Below, piece by piece: positions 15,579-24,709 of a DNA stretch of 45,287 bases (positions within the stretch are counted from its first letter, which is position 1; every line of letters starts with the position of its first letter). The position numbers were made by a program, and so were the translations under genes. The stretch comes from Haloimpatiens lingqiaonensis. GTDB taxonomy: Bacteria; Bacillota; Clostridia; Clostridiales; Clostridiaceae. Where the stretch lies: contig NZ_CABDWS010000019.1 in NCBI RefSeq assembly GCF_901447495.1, positions 1 to 45,287 on the forward strand, read 5' to 3'. The notes under the pieces are model-generated. The model did no database searches. It was not told where the DNA came from and saw nothing but the letters and a program-made list of their open reading frames with translations.

Positions 15579-16136
15579 GGTAAAAGGATAGGTGCTAGGT
15601 ACTAGGTGCTAGGTGCTAGGTTCTAGGTTCTAGGTGATAGGTGATAGATGATAGATGAGGTGGGAAAGATAAAACTGGTGAGGAGTTTTAAGAAAATATA
15701 AATTTAAGAAATTCCATAGGAATTTCAACATTAATTGATATTTGATATTTCTATATTTTTGCTGGCTATTGGCAATAAAAGATTTTTAAAGAGCTAAAAA
15801 AAAGGCTATAACTACTTCATTTAATGAAACAGTTATAGCCTTTTTATAGGATTTTTACCACAATTATTTATTTATAATTATTTATTTATAATTATTTATT
15901 TACAATTATTTATTTAATTTTATATTATAGAGTAAACATGGATTTTTTATAAACATATACCATTATCCATATATTCTTATCCTTATACATTCATATACAA
16001 TTATTATTCATATATATTATTATTCATATATACTATTATCCATATATACTATTATCCATATATACTATTATCCATATATATTATTATTCATATACACTCC
16101 TAAAACATATATCCGTGAATGAAATTTTACACTGTA
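15579..16136. repeat. Gene-free interval: composite repeat module copy D and AT-rich tandem repeats
   Basis: A GGTGCTA/GGTTCTA 7-bp tract (15590-15660) is followed by a short GATATTT tract (15736-15750), the core GGCTATTGGCAATAAAAGAT (15763-15782) and a 15-bp perfect hairpin AAAAAGGCTATAACT/AGTTATAGCCTTTTT (15799-15845) ending in T5. The hairpin is a good bidirectional terminator for the kinase gene. After it come a 14-bp repeat (TTTATAATTATTTA, 15860-15915) and a 16-bp repeat (CCATATATACTATTAT, about 15990-16095). Confidence 0.75.
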
Positions 16137-17639
16137 TTAGTAATAAAGGTTTTCTGTAGGGTATTCTGGGTCGCAGGTTACATCTATGCTTAGTCTGCCG
16201 AAGGTTTGCTCATCGTTAAGGCTTATGATTGTAGTAGAGTGAGCCTGGCATCCCTTTAACATAGGCAATTTTTCCATAGCTACTTGTGCAGTTGGATTTG
16301 TAGCTGCACATATGCTAAGAGCTATTAGAACTTCTTCGCAACTTAAAACAGGATTTTTGATTCCTAATGTTTTAGATTTTAAATTTATTATAGGTTCAAG
16401 TATTACTGGAGAAATAAGGTGAATTTCATCAGAAATATTTGCTAAATACTTAACTGCATTTAAAACTACGGCTGCAGTTCCATTCATTATATCAGTGCCT
16501 TTTCCAGTAAGTATTGTACCATCGTGAAGTTCTAGTGCCACTGCTGGGCAGATTTCGTTTTTGCATGCTTTTTCCTTTAATTCAGCAGAACGTTGTCTTG
16601 CAGGCATTACAACTTTTCTATCCTCTTGTTTTAAATTTAATTCATCCATAATAAGCTTAACTCTTTGTAAAGTTTCTTTGTCTGTATATCCTTTTTTATA
16701 TTCGCATTGAGTTTTGAAGTATCTTCTTATTATTTCTTGTCTAGAAGCTTCTTTTACCACTTCATCATCTGTAATTCCGAAACCAACTCTATTTACACCC
16801 ATGTCTGTTGGTGATTTGTATATGGATTCTTTTCCTGTTATCTTTTCTATAATTCTCTTAAGCACAGGGAATGTTTCAATATCTCTATTGTAATTTACTG
16901 CCACTTCATTGTAAGCATCGAAGTGGAATGAATCTATCATGTTTACGTCCTTAAGGTCTGCTGTTGCAGCTTCATAGGCAATGTTTAATGGGTGTTTTAG
17001 TGGCACATTCCAAACAGGGAAAGTTTCAAATTTTGAATACCCTGCAACTTTTCCTCTTTTGTATTCATGGTAAAGCTGACTTAAACATGTAGCTAATTTA
17101 CCGCTTCCTGGGCCTGGTGCTGTTACTACTACTATAGGTTTTGAAGTTTCAATATATGGATTTTTTCCATATCCTTCATCACTTACTATTGTATCTACAT
17201 CTGTTGGATATCCTTTAGTAGCTCTATGTTTATATACTTTTATTCCTCTACGCTCTAATTTATTTATAAATACAGTGGTAGCTGGCTGTCCATCGTATCT
17301 AGTTATTACAACGCTATTTACCGCTAATTCGTAAGCTCTTAAGTCGTCAATTAGTCTTAAAACGTCCATATCATAAGTGATACCAAAGTCGCCTCTTATC
17401 TTGTTCTTTTCTATATCACCAGCATATACACAAATTACTATCTCAACTTTTTCTTTTAATTTATGAAGAAGTTTTATTTTAGCATTTTCATCAAATCCAG
17501 GTAAAACCCTCTTTGCATGAAGGTCAAATAAAAGCTTTCCTCCAAATTCTATGTACAATTTGTCGTAATTATTAACTCTTTCCAAAATGTACTTTGACTG
17601 CTCTTCTAAATACTTTTTGTGATCAAATCCTATCTTCAT
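16137..17639 (-). CDS. DUF1846 family protein, 500 aa
   Basis: Full-length DUF1846 protein, a family widespread in Firmicutes whose biochemical role is not established. The start is the ATG at 17639 ([20 protein letters not shown]), preceded by AGGATGGTG; an upstream in-frame ATG at 17654 has no SD. Recognisable stretches are '[20 protein letters not shown]', '[19 protein letters not shown]' and a P-loop-like [13 protein letters not shown] near residue 175, suggesting nucleotide binding. The C-terminal half contains [20 protein letters not shown]. It is monocistronic, with a long repeat-filled leader. I make no functional claim beyond possible nucleotide binding. Confidence 0.88.
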   Translation of the reverse strand: MKIGFDHKKYLEEQSKYILERVNNYDKLYIEFGGKLLFDLHAKRVLPGFDENAKIKLLHKLKEKVEIVICVYAGDIEKNKIRGDFGITYDMDVLRLIDDLRAYELAVNSVVITRYDGQPATTVFINKLERRGIKVYKHRATKGYPTDVDTIVSDEGYGKNPYIETSKPIVVVTAPGPGSGKLATCLSQLYHEYKRGKVAGYSKFETFPVWNVPLKHPLNIAYEAATADLKDVNMIDSFHFDAYNEVAVNYNRDIETFPVLKRIIEKITGKESIYKSPTDMGVNRVGFGITDDEVVKEASRQEIIRRYFKTQCEYKKGYTDKETLQRVKLIMDELNLKQEDRKVVMPARQRSAELKEKACKNEICPAVALELHDGTILTGKGTDIMNGTAAVVLNAVKYLANISDEIHLISPVILEPIINLKSKTLGIKNPVLSCEEVLIALSICAATNPTAQVAMEKLPMLKGCQAHSTTIISLNDEQTFGRLSIDVTCDPEYPTENLYY

Positions 17640-17654
17640 TTTACGCTTCACCAT

Positions 17655-18344
17655 CCTAAAAATATTTTTACTTTATATAATTTTTCAATATATTTTTTGC
17701 ATATATTTTTTTCAATATATAACTTTACATATATCTTTTACAATATATATCTTTTACAATATATATCTTTTACAATATATATCTTTACATATATTTTTTT
17801 GCAATATATAACTTTGCATATATTTTTTGCAATATATAACTTTACATATATTTATATTTTTTGCAATATATAATATTTTATATATAATTTTTCAATAAAA
17901 ATAAATATATTTAAACTTATTGTAGTTTTATCCATACATTGTTAGTATGCACTATTTAATAAGATTAAATATATTTTTAATTGGCCAATTAGCTATATTC
18001 CTATGCTTTATAGGGACACTTAATAAGACTTCGGTATTTCCGAATAATCCATGGATTGTATCCTTCATATTAGGATACGTATATTAATGAGAATAAATGA
18101 ATTTTAATGAAGAATTTCTATAGAATTTCTAATAAAATTTAATAATAAAATTTAATAAAAATACAAAGAATAATTCGAGTAAATTTCTTTGACATTTTAT
18201 TATCGCATAGTTTTTTGAAATTGTAAATAGTATTTAAGCTTTAAAATTAAAATATAAATTTTCTTTATCTTTAAAATTTTATTATAGATGACATTTAGCA
18301 TGAACTATCATAATAAAGGAGCTGGTGCATTAAAGAATTTAGAT
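17655..18344. repeat. Gene-free interval upstream of the DUF1846 gene with CAATATATA tandem repeats
   Basis: From 17690 to 17880 the sequence consists of variable repeats of CAATATATAACTTTACATAT type. From 17935 to 18080 a less AT-rich stretch has several short hairpins (GTATCC/GGATAC at 18059-18079, CGG/CCG near 18035, TTCCTAT/ATAGGGA near 17998-18017). It could be a structured RNA in the leader, but it matches no riboswitch I know. Confidence 0.5.
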
Positions 18345-18388
18345 ACCATATATTGTTATGAAAATTTAATTCTAAAACAATATATGGT
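18345..18388 (-). terminator. Terminator-like hairpin after xpt
   Basis: A 13-bp perfect stem ACCATATATTGTT/AACAATATATGGT lies 46 bp past the xpt stop on the minus strand. The following AUCUAAAUUCUUU is moderately U-rich. Confidence 0.55.
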
Positions 18389-18433
18389 AGTATTTATTCT
18401 TAGTGCCACAGCCCCGTTTGTTTTTTATTTATT

Positions 18434-19009
18434 CTATTCAGAAACAAATTCTATTAAGTCTTTTCCCAGTTTGGCAATGCGTGCTAAAGAATATACATCA
18501 TATCCTTTTTCTGTTAATTTCTCGCGACCTGTCTGGAATGATTTTTCAATAACAATGCCTATGCCAGAAACCTTTGCACCTGCCGCTTCAACTAATCTTG
18601 CAGCACCTTGAGCCGCTTCACCATTAGCCAAAAAGTCATCTATAATTAATATTTTATCTTCTGAATTTATATATTTTTTTGATAAGGTTAGTTCGTAGTC
18701 TACTCCTTTAGTAAAAGAATGAATGGTGGTTTGATATACATCACCTTTTAAAATCTTTGAGGATTGTTTTTTTAGAGTTACCATAGGCAAATTCATCTGC
18801 ATGGCAGTCATAACTGCTGGTGCTATTCCCGAACTTTCTATGGTAAATACTTTTGTAATGCCCTTGTCTTTAAAATAATTTTTAAAGTAAGTTCCCATTT
18901 GGAACATTAACTCTGGATCCACTTGATGGTTTAAAAAAGAGTCAACCTTTAATACATTTTCGTTTAGCGCCTGTCCTTCTTTTAAAATTCTGTTATGTAA
19001 AATTTTCAT
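18434..19009 (-). CDS. xpt: Xanthine phosphoribosyltransferase
   Basis: Xpt converts xanthine and PRPP to XMP in purine salvage in the cytoplasm. Length (191 aa) and sequence are typical: N-terminus [20 protein letters not shown], the ligand loop [20 protein letters not shown], and the PRPP-binding motif [18 protein letters not shown] near residue 125. SD GGAAGGTG is 5 nt before the ATG. It follows pbuX on the same strand after a 367-bp spacer that contains no second purine riboswitch. Either read-through from the pbuX riboswitch promoter or a separate promoter drives it. The permease-transferase pairing fits joint import and salvage of xanthine/guanine. Confidence 0.95.
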   Translation of the reverse strand: MKILHNRILKEGQALNENVLKVDSFLNHQVDPELMFQMGTYFKNYFKDKGITKVFTIESSGIAPAVMTAMQMNLPMVTLKKQSSKILKGDVYQTTIHSFTKGVDYELTLSKKYINSEDKILIIDDFLANGEAAQGAARLVEAAGAKVSGIGIVIEKSFQTGREKLTEKGYDVYSLARIAKLGKDLIEFVSE

Positions 19010-19376
19010 TGTATTTCACCTTCCTATATAAACTTGGTATATGGTATATAAATTCACACAAAAATTTTTTGAATATATTATTTACGTAAATTTATCTTAT
19101 TATAATTAAACAATTATGCGGCTATTTAGTATATGGATACTGTCAAATTTCCTAAAATCACCAAAGGAATTTTGGGCTTAATTTATCATTGTTCATTTAT
19201 ATTGTTCATTTATACATTGCTCATTTGTATTGTTCATTTATACATTGCTCATTACTCATATCCCTTTTGTTATAATACTAAACAAAAAGATAATTGTGAT
19301 TTTATAACTGCAATAGTTGAATATTTAATATTTAACATTCAACTACTGCTATATTTATATACTTCTGTAAAATAAA
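19010..19376. repeat. pbuX-xpt spacer with TTCATTTATACATTGC repeats
   Basis: About 19185-19260 carries three to four imperfect copies of a TCATTTATATTGT/TTCATTTATACATTGC unit. An inverted repeat, GTTGAATAT with ATTCAAC (19316-19345), could weakly terminate pbuX transcripts. No riboswitch signature and no gene are seen. Confidence 0.5.
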
Positions 19377-20678
19377 CTAGTCCCTTTCCTTAAGTAGCAC
19401 ATTCAATATAAGTGCCACTATAGTTCCTGTGGAAATTCCTGAAGAAAAAATCATCTTTAAACCTTCTGGCAATTTAGCTATGAATTCTGGTCTAAAGGTA
19501 ACCCCCAAACCTAAACCAATGGCTGTGGCAATTATTAATAAATTACGATTGTTTATTTTTACTTTACTTAAGGTTTGAATTCCTGCAGCTGCTACTGTTC
19601 CAAACATAACAATTCCAACACCGCCAAGCACTGGCTGTGGCATTATGTTAATAAGTGCTGCAAATTTAGGAAATAATCCTAAAAGCATTAAAAGTATTCC
19701 CGCCATAATAGTTACGTGTCTGCTAGCTACTTTTGTCAGTGGAATTAATCCTATGTTTTGACTAAAAGATGTGTTAGGAAGTCCTCCAAAGAACCCTGCA
19801 AGCATGCTTCCTATTCCATCTGATAAAACTCCAGCTCCAACACGTTTTTCATCTTCTCCTAAACCTGAAACCTCCAGTATAGCTTTAAGGCATCCTACGG
19901 TTCCAATAATGGTTACAAAATATGCTGGAATAAATGGAAGAAGGCATTTTATGTTAAAGTTGATTCCATAAGCAAAAATATTAGGTATTGATATCCAGCT
20001 GGCTGAAGCTACTGATGAAAAGTCTACCATACCCATAGGTATACAAATAATATATCCTAAAACCATGCCAATTAGTATGGATGCACTGCTTAATAATCCC
20101 TTTCCATAATGATTTAAAAGTAGTGTAACGGTCATTATAAATAATGCTATAGAAATGTTTTTCAAGCTTCCATAATTAGGTGCTCCAACTCCTCCAGCGG
20201 CCCAATCTATTGACACCGGCAGCAAAGTCAGGCCAATTAAACATACCACAGTACCTGTTACTACTGGGGGAAATAATTTCATCAAAGGTTTAATAAAAAA
20301 ACTTAATATAATAACTATAATTGCTCCTAATATTGTGCCACCAAAAATACCAGCTAATCCATATTGAGAGCCTACAGCGATGGCTGGGGCCACAAAGGTA
20401 AAATCTGTCCCCATGATACAAGCAACACGCGCTCCCACTGGACCAATGCCCTTGGATTGAATAACTGTAGCTGCTCCAGCCATTAGTATTGCAGCGCTAA
20501 TTAAGGCAGTGGATATTTTAGCATCCAATCCTAAAGCTCCCGAGATAACTATTGGAACTACAATAATTCCTCCAAAAGCTGCAAATATGTGCTGGAATCC
20601 TAGCAAAATCTGTGTTGGAATTTTAGGTTTATCATCTACTCCATAGTTTAGCTGAACTTCTGCTTCATTGTTTTTCAT
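19377..20678 (-). CDS. pbuX: NCS2-family xanthine permease PbuX
   Basis: A nucleobase:cation symporter-2 (NAT) protein that imports xanthine with protons across the cell membrane. At 433 aa, with about 13-14 hydrophobic helices, it has family length. Hallmark stretches are LLGFQHIFAAFGGIIVVPIV at the N-terminus, FFGGLPNTSFSQNIGLIPLT (substrate-site region) and QPVLGGVGIVMFGTVAAAGI. The specific name rests on the guanine riboswitch upstream and xpt downstream; a uracil/xanthine or uric acid substrate is not excluded by sequence alone. ATG at 20678 follows GAAGGGAG. Confidence 0.92.
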   Translation of the reverse strand: MKNNEAEVQLNYGVDDKPKIPTQILLGFQHIFAAFGGIIVVPIVISGALGLDAKISTALISAAILMAGAATVIQSKGIGPVGARVACIMGTDFTFVAPAIAVGSQYGLAGIFGGTILGAIIVIILSFFIKPLMKLFPPVVTGTVVCLIGLTLLPVSIDWAAGGVGAPNYGSLKNISIALFIMTVTLLLNHYGKGLLSSASILIGMVLGYIICIPMGMVDFSSVASASWISIPNIFAYGINFNIKCLLPFIPAYFVTIIGTVGCLKAILEVSGLGEDEKRVGAGVLSDGIGSMLAGFFGGLPNTSFSQNIGLIPLTKVASRHVTIMAGILLMLLGLFPKFAALINIMPQPVLGGVGIVMFGTVAAAGIQTLSKVKINNRNLLIIATAIGLGLGVTFRPEFIAKLPEGLKMIFSSGISTGTIVALILNVLLKERD

Positions 20679-20810
20679 ATTCTTGTGCTACTCCCTTCGT
20701 TTAGAAATATTTTTTATTATGCTTTCTATTATATTTTCTATCATACAAGGAGCTTCGTAGGGGATGATAATGTGATGCCTATACTGCTTAAAATACTTAA
20801 AAAATTACTT

Positions 20811-20840
20811 AAAACAAAAAACACCTCACTTATGAGGTGT
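20811..20840 (-). terminator. Intrinsic terminator of the guanine riboswitch
   Basis: An 8-bp perfect stem ACACCTCA/TGAGGTGT is followed on minus by TTTTTTGTTTT. It lies 61 nt beyond the aptamer and 133 bp before pbuX, consistent with transcription attenuation when guanine is bound. Confidence 0.9.
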
Positions 20841-20900
20841 TGATTTTAAATAAACATATATAAATCCATCTAGCTATTTATAGTTATTTAAAATACAATA

Positions 20901-20970
20901 CCCCGTAGTCTGCTAATTTACGGCTAGCAGGTAGAAACTTTCGGTCCATATTACCGATGATATACGAGCT
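20901..20970 (-). promoter_or_regulatory. Guanine-sensing purine riboswitch
   Basis: The minus strand reads CTCGTATATC, GTAATATGG, AGTTTCTACC, CCGTAAA, then GCAGACTACGGG. These are the conserved joining regions and loops of the purine aptamer. P1 pairs CUCGUA with UACGGG. The discriminating base is C in GACUAC (position 74 in xpt numbering), which specifies guanine/hypoxanthine rather than adenine. It precedes a terminator and pbuX. Confidence 0.95.
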
Positions 20971-20990
20971 TTATGTATGATATACTGGAC

Positions 20991-20996
20991 ATTATA
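20991..20996 (-). promoter_or_regulatory. Candidate -10 box of the pbuX riboswitch transcript
   Basis: TATAAT on the minus strand lies about 21 nt upstream of the aptamer. The region where the -35 should be is next to the first GGGGACGGTTAA copy (21021), so the repeat array abuts this promoter. Confidence 0.5.
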
Positions 20997-21006
20997 ACAT
21001 ATTTCT

Positions 21007-21125
21007 TTTACGAGGAGAATGGGGACGGTTAATTTTTATTTAGGGAAAAAGAGGAGAAAGAATGGGGACGGTTAATTCTTATTTATTTAGAAAAGAGGAA
21101 AGAATGGGGGGACGGTTAATTTCTT
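21007..21125 (+). repeat. Left array of GGGGACGGTTAA motifs flanking the RAYT gene
   Basis: Three direct copies at 21021-21032, 21064-21075 and 21108-21119, each within a 43-45-bp unit that also contains GAGGA(G)AA(A)GAATG before the motif. The right-hand array (22870-22970) is in inverted orientation. Confidence 0.85.
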
Positions 21126-21461
21126 ATTATTTTTCTATCTGTTAAGATACTTGAACTTAATACTTAAACTTAATATAAACTTGTATAAATTTGTACATTA
21201 TTGAATGTCATGAGCTTGTACATTATTGAATATCAACTTACAATTTTTATTTCTAAATAAATTATTTATGAATTTAACTAGCTTGTACAAATTTAGCTAG
21301 TTTTTATATGTTTAATATATAAGTATAAATTATAAGTATAAATTATAAGTATAAGTTATAAGTATAAGTTAAATACTCATAAATTAAATACTCAACTTTA
21401 GAACATAAATTTCAATCATATATTAGATGATTGGCCATTTTAAATTTGAAATTTAAATTGT
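21126..21461. repeat. Gene-free interval downstream of the RAYT gene
   Basis: It contains TTGTACATTATTGAAT twice (about 21192-21235), a small hairpin AACTAGC/GCTAGTT with T5 on the plus strand (about 21279-21307), and four copies of a 13-bp unit ATAAGTATAAATT/ATAAGTATAAGTT (about 21319-21371). Confidence 0.6.
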
Positions 21462-22385
21462 TCATGCTATCTGCGGCTGGTGCTGCGAAATAAATTTCTC
21501 CATTATATTCCTATATTTATCATCAGTTGTTATAAGCTCCACTCCAATAGAACAAAGCTTTGACACTCTTGATTGAGTTATATTTCCAAATATCTTGCAT
21601 ATATCATTACATTTAAAATTGCAAAGACATCTCATTAAAAGTGCAGCTAGTGCCCTAGCAACCTTAGTATTTCTATTATTTTTAATGTATAACATCACTT
21701 TCTTTACACCAGTTTCTTTTGCTACAAAATCCATTATCTCATCTGGATCAAAATCTCTTATTAATAATGTTTTCTCACTTTTGTATTCTGTTTTCTCATT
21801 TTGAAATTCTATTTCCTCTTTTAATCTTTCATCATTACAGATGTATACAAACTTTATGTAATTTTCTCTTGCCGTTTGTACATCTGAACCAAAAAATTTC
21901 ATTACATAATCTTCATCTAAAATTCCCGTTTCATCCTTTTCAAGACCTAAATACACTTTTAAACTTGAATATTTATATTTTTCTGGTTGAAACTCATAGC
22001 CCTTTATTTTCAATGGATTATTATGAATGTAAGCGGATAGTACTGTTAAATATCTGTCTGTATCTACTATTTTACTCTTGAATCTATCTTGAAATAAATG
22101 CCCATGTCTTTTATGAATTTTATTAAATGTTATAGCATATTTAAAATTTAAACCATGCATAATTTCTGATATATCTGCACCATTAGGATAAATTATAAAA
22201 TGAGCATGATTAGTCATTAAACAATATGCATACACCTTAAATTTATACATTTCTTGTCTTTTTTTCATTTCATTTAAATACATATCCTTGTCTTTATCTC
22301 TTTTAAATAGAGGAACCTCTGTAATACTTCTTATCATCACATGGTATATAGCTCCATCTATCTTTATTCTTCCTCCTCTTGCCAT
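21462..22385 (-). mobile_element. REP-associated tyrosine transposase (RAYT, Y1/HUH type), 307 aa
   Basis: RAYTs are domesticated relatives of the IS200/IS605 TnpA that process single-stranded palindromic repeats. The Y1 domain is intact: start MARGGRIKIDGAIYHVMIRS, the HUH motif H60-A-H62 in CLMTNHAHFIIYP, the family motif HGHLFQDRFKSK, and the likely catalytic Tyr (about 119) in AYIHNNPLK. Residues 200-307 add a helical C-terminal domain with an HTH-like stretch (CNDICKIFGNITQSRVSKLC). SD GAGGAG precedes the ATG at 22385. It is solitary, with no terminal inverted repeats of its own, but is bracketed by GGGGACGGTTAA arrays in opposite orientation. These and the dispersed copies are candidate substrates. 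Confidence 0.88.
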
Positions 22386-22869
22386 AATATCTCCTCATTT
22401 CATAGTTATTTTTTATTTGATAGTTATTTTTTATTGCACAATTATTTTTATTGCAATTAATCTTTAATTGTTTTTATTAAATTACTTTTGTTTGAATTAT
22501 AGACATAAACCAGGATTAATATTCATATTTTACATATTTACTTTTGTATATTCATATCTATGATTTTGTGTCTATAATTTTGTATATTAAAATCTAAAGT
22601 TTTGTATACTAAAGTTTGTACTACCGTTTATGAAATTCTCCTTAAAAGAAAAAATGCAAAAATAATAAGGACTGTTAATACACTTTCTATCAAAAGGTTA
22701 TTAACAATCCTTACTTATTATACTTAATCTACTTATTATACTTATTATTATTCCCTTGTTAAAATTTTAATTCTCTGAAATTCTTATTTCATCCCTTAAT
22801 TAACTTTAATTTAACTAAGATATAATTGATCTTACCTAATTTTTCAACTGAAATTTGACTGAAAATTTG
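22386..22869. other. Spacer between RAYT and hydA with the hyd operon terminator
   Basis: AT-rich with weak repeats of TTTTGTATATTA type (22545-22620). The only strong structure is the hairpin at 22663-22720. No gene is seen. Confidence 0.5.
22663..22720 (-). terminator. Terminator hairpin downstream of the hydrogenase operon
   Basis: TAATAAGGACTGTTAATA pairs with TATTAACAATCCTTACTTATTA (22663-22680 with 22699-22720; small mismatches). On the minus strand the stem is followed by TTTTTGC and further U-rich sequence. It lies 250 bp past hydA. Confidence 0.6.
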
Positions 22870-22970
22870 TTAACCGTCCCCAAGTTTTTTCTTGAAACTA
22901 GCTAAAAATTTCTTAACCGTCCCCAAATTTCTTCCCCAAATTTCTAGCTGAAAGTTTCTTAACCGTCCCC
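22870..22970 (-). repeat. Right array of GGGGACGGTTAA motifs, abutting the hydA stop codon
   Basis: Three copies read TTAACCGTCCCC on plus (22870-22881, 22913-22924, 22959-22970), with spacing 43 and 46 bp. The last shares its final base with the hydA stop codon. The orientation is opposite to the left array at 21021-21119. Confidence 0.85.
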
Positions 22971-24691
22971 TACTTGGTATGCAGTAATTCATGGGCTACA
23001 TGGCTGTTTGGCTTCTCGAAAAACTCTTGGTAAGCCTGTTTTACCATTGGGTTTTCGTGGGATTTTCTTATAGTCTTGTGAGAGTCCACGGAATATATGC
23101 CTTCCATTCTCTTTTTAACTATTTCAGTGTCACATTTGCTGTATGGTTGGCCTGCTCCATTTATACATCCGCCGGGACATGCCATTATTTCTACAAAGTG
23201 ATATTTAGATTTTCCATCTTTGATTTCGTCCATGATTTTTCTAGCATTGCCCAGGGAGCTAGCCACTGCAATGTTTATATCTTTGCCATTTAAAGTTACA
23301 GTAGTTTCCTTTATGCCTTTAAGGCCTCTTACGTCCTTAACGTCTACATTTTCTAAGGTTTCACCAGTTACCCATTCATAAGCAGTTCTTAGGGCAGCTT
23401 CCATAACTCCACCGGTAGTACCAAATATGGAACCAGCACCTGTAGATTCGCCTAATGGATTATCAAAATCTGCATCTTTTAAATTTAATAAGTCTATGCC
23501 AGATTCCTTTAGCATTTTTGAGAATTCTCTTGTGGTAATTACTATATCCACATCTTTCATTCCATCTCTGCCCATTTCCTCTCTGTTTGCTTCATATTTT
23601 TTAGCGGTACATGGCATTATAGAAACTACAACTACATCTTTAGGATCTACGCCTAATTTTTTAGGTAGATATGTTTTTGCCATGGCACCAAAAATTTGTT
23701 GTGGTGATTTACAGCTGGATATGAATCTTGTATTTTCTGGATATTCTTTTTCCACAAAATTTACCCATGCTGGACAACAGCTAGTCATAAGTGGAAGATT
23801 TTCACCTTTTGTAAATCTTTCTATAAACTCAGTAGCTTCCTCCATGATTGTCATATCCGCTGCAAAGTTTGTATCATAAACTCCCTTAAAGCCTAGCTTT
23901 TTCAATGCTGCTACCATTTTTGCAGTTATATTAATTCCCGCCTCAATATTAAATTCCTCTCCTAGAGCAACTCTTACTGCTGGAGCCACTTGAACCACCA
24001 CATGTTTAGTTTTATCATCTAACAAAGGCCATATTCTATCGTAATCCCTTTTTTCTCTTAAAGCTCCTGTAGGACAAACTGCAACACATTGTCCACAATA
24101 AGTACAATTAGTTTCCACTAATGGTTTATTGAAGAATGTAGATATAACAGATTTAAATCCTCTGTCTACAGGGGTTAAAACATTGATTTTCTGAACCTCA
24201 TTGCAGGCAGTAACACATCTTCTGCATAGTATACACTTATCCATTTCTCTTACTATAACATTAGAAGAGTCATCTATTGGATATTCTGATATTTCCCCTT
24301 GGAATCTGTTTTTTCTTATACCTAAATCCTCTGCTATCTTTTGAAGTTCACATTGGCCATTTCTTTCACATTGTAGGCAATCATTTGGATGGTCTGATAA
24401 TAAAAGCTCCACAATAGTCCTTCTTGTTTTAATAACTCTTGGAGAGTGAGTTTTAATTACCATGCCATCTGTAGCTTCTACAGAACAAGATGGAATTAAT
24501 TTACCCCTTCCTTCCTGCTCAACTATGCAAACTCTACAAGTTCCCTTGCAATTTCTAACTTCTCCATTATTCATATACATATGACAAAGAGTAGGTATAT
24601 TTATGTTTAATTTCTTAGCCGCATCTAGTATGGAGGTGCCTTTTTCCACTTCTACTCTTTCACCATCTATAGTTAAGTTAATCATATTCAT
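22970..24691 (-). CDS. hydA: [FeFe] hydrogenase catalytic subunit of the bifurcating HydABC complex
   Basis: This subunit reduces protons to H2 using electrons from both NADH and reduced ferredoxin. Domains in order: N-terminal [2Fe-2S] ferredoxin fold (CHMYMNNGEVRNCKGTCRVC, about 35-55); the His-ligated [4Fe-4S] motif HPNDCLQCERNGQC; two [4Fe-4S] motifs CILCRRCVTAC and CTYCGQCVAVC; then the H-cluster domain with L1 TSCCPAWVNF, L2 MPCTAKKYEA and L3 ACPGGCINGAGQP. All cluster cysteines are present and 573 aa is normal. SD GGGAGGG precedes ATG 24691; the gene starts 18 nt after hydB. Its presence with NuoE/NuoF-like partners indicates an electron-bifurcating enzyme rather than a monomeric ferredoxin hydrogenase. 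Confidence 0.95.
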   Translation of the reverse strand: MNMINLTIDGERVEVEKGTSILDAAKKLNINIPTLCHMYMNNGEVRNCKGTCRVCIVEQEGRGKLIPSCSVEATDGMVIKTHSPRVIKTRRTIVELLLSDHPNDCLQCERNGQCELQKIAEDLGIRKNRFQGEISEYPIDDSSNVIVREMDKCILCRRCVTACNEVQKINVLTPVDRGFKSVISTFFNKPLVETNCTYCGQCVAVCPTGALREKRDYDRIWPLLDDKTKHVVVQVAPAVRVALGEEFNIEAGINITAKMVAALKKLGFKGVYDTNFAADMTIMEEATEFIERFTKGENLPLMTSCCPAWVNFVEKEYPENTRFISSCKSPQQIFGAMAKTYLPKKLGVDPKDVVVVSIMPCTAKKYEANREEMGRDGMKDVDIVITTREFSKMLKESGIDLLNLKDADFDNPLGESTGAGSIFGTTGGVMEAALRTAYEWVTGETLENVDVKDVRGLKGIKETTVTLNGKDINIAVASSLGNARKIMDEIKDGKSKYHFVEIMACPGGCINGAGQPYSKCDTEIVKKRMEGIYSVDSHKTIRKSHENPMVKQAYQEFFEKPNSHVAHELLHTK

Positions 24692-24709
24692 ATTTTCTTC
24701 CCTCCCTCG

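Noticed and set aside
17619-17873. 84-codon plus-strand ORF rich in Tyr/Phe/Ile
   Set aside because: It is a translation of the CAATATATA tandem repeat.
21462-22385. Intact IS200/IS605 element
   Set aside because: The transposase has RAYT-specific C-terminal features, there is no tnpB, and no typical subterminal hairpin with a target tetranucleotide pair could be identified; the flanking 12-mer arrays fit a REP/RAYT system better.
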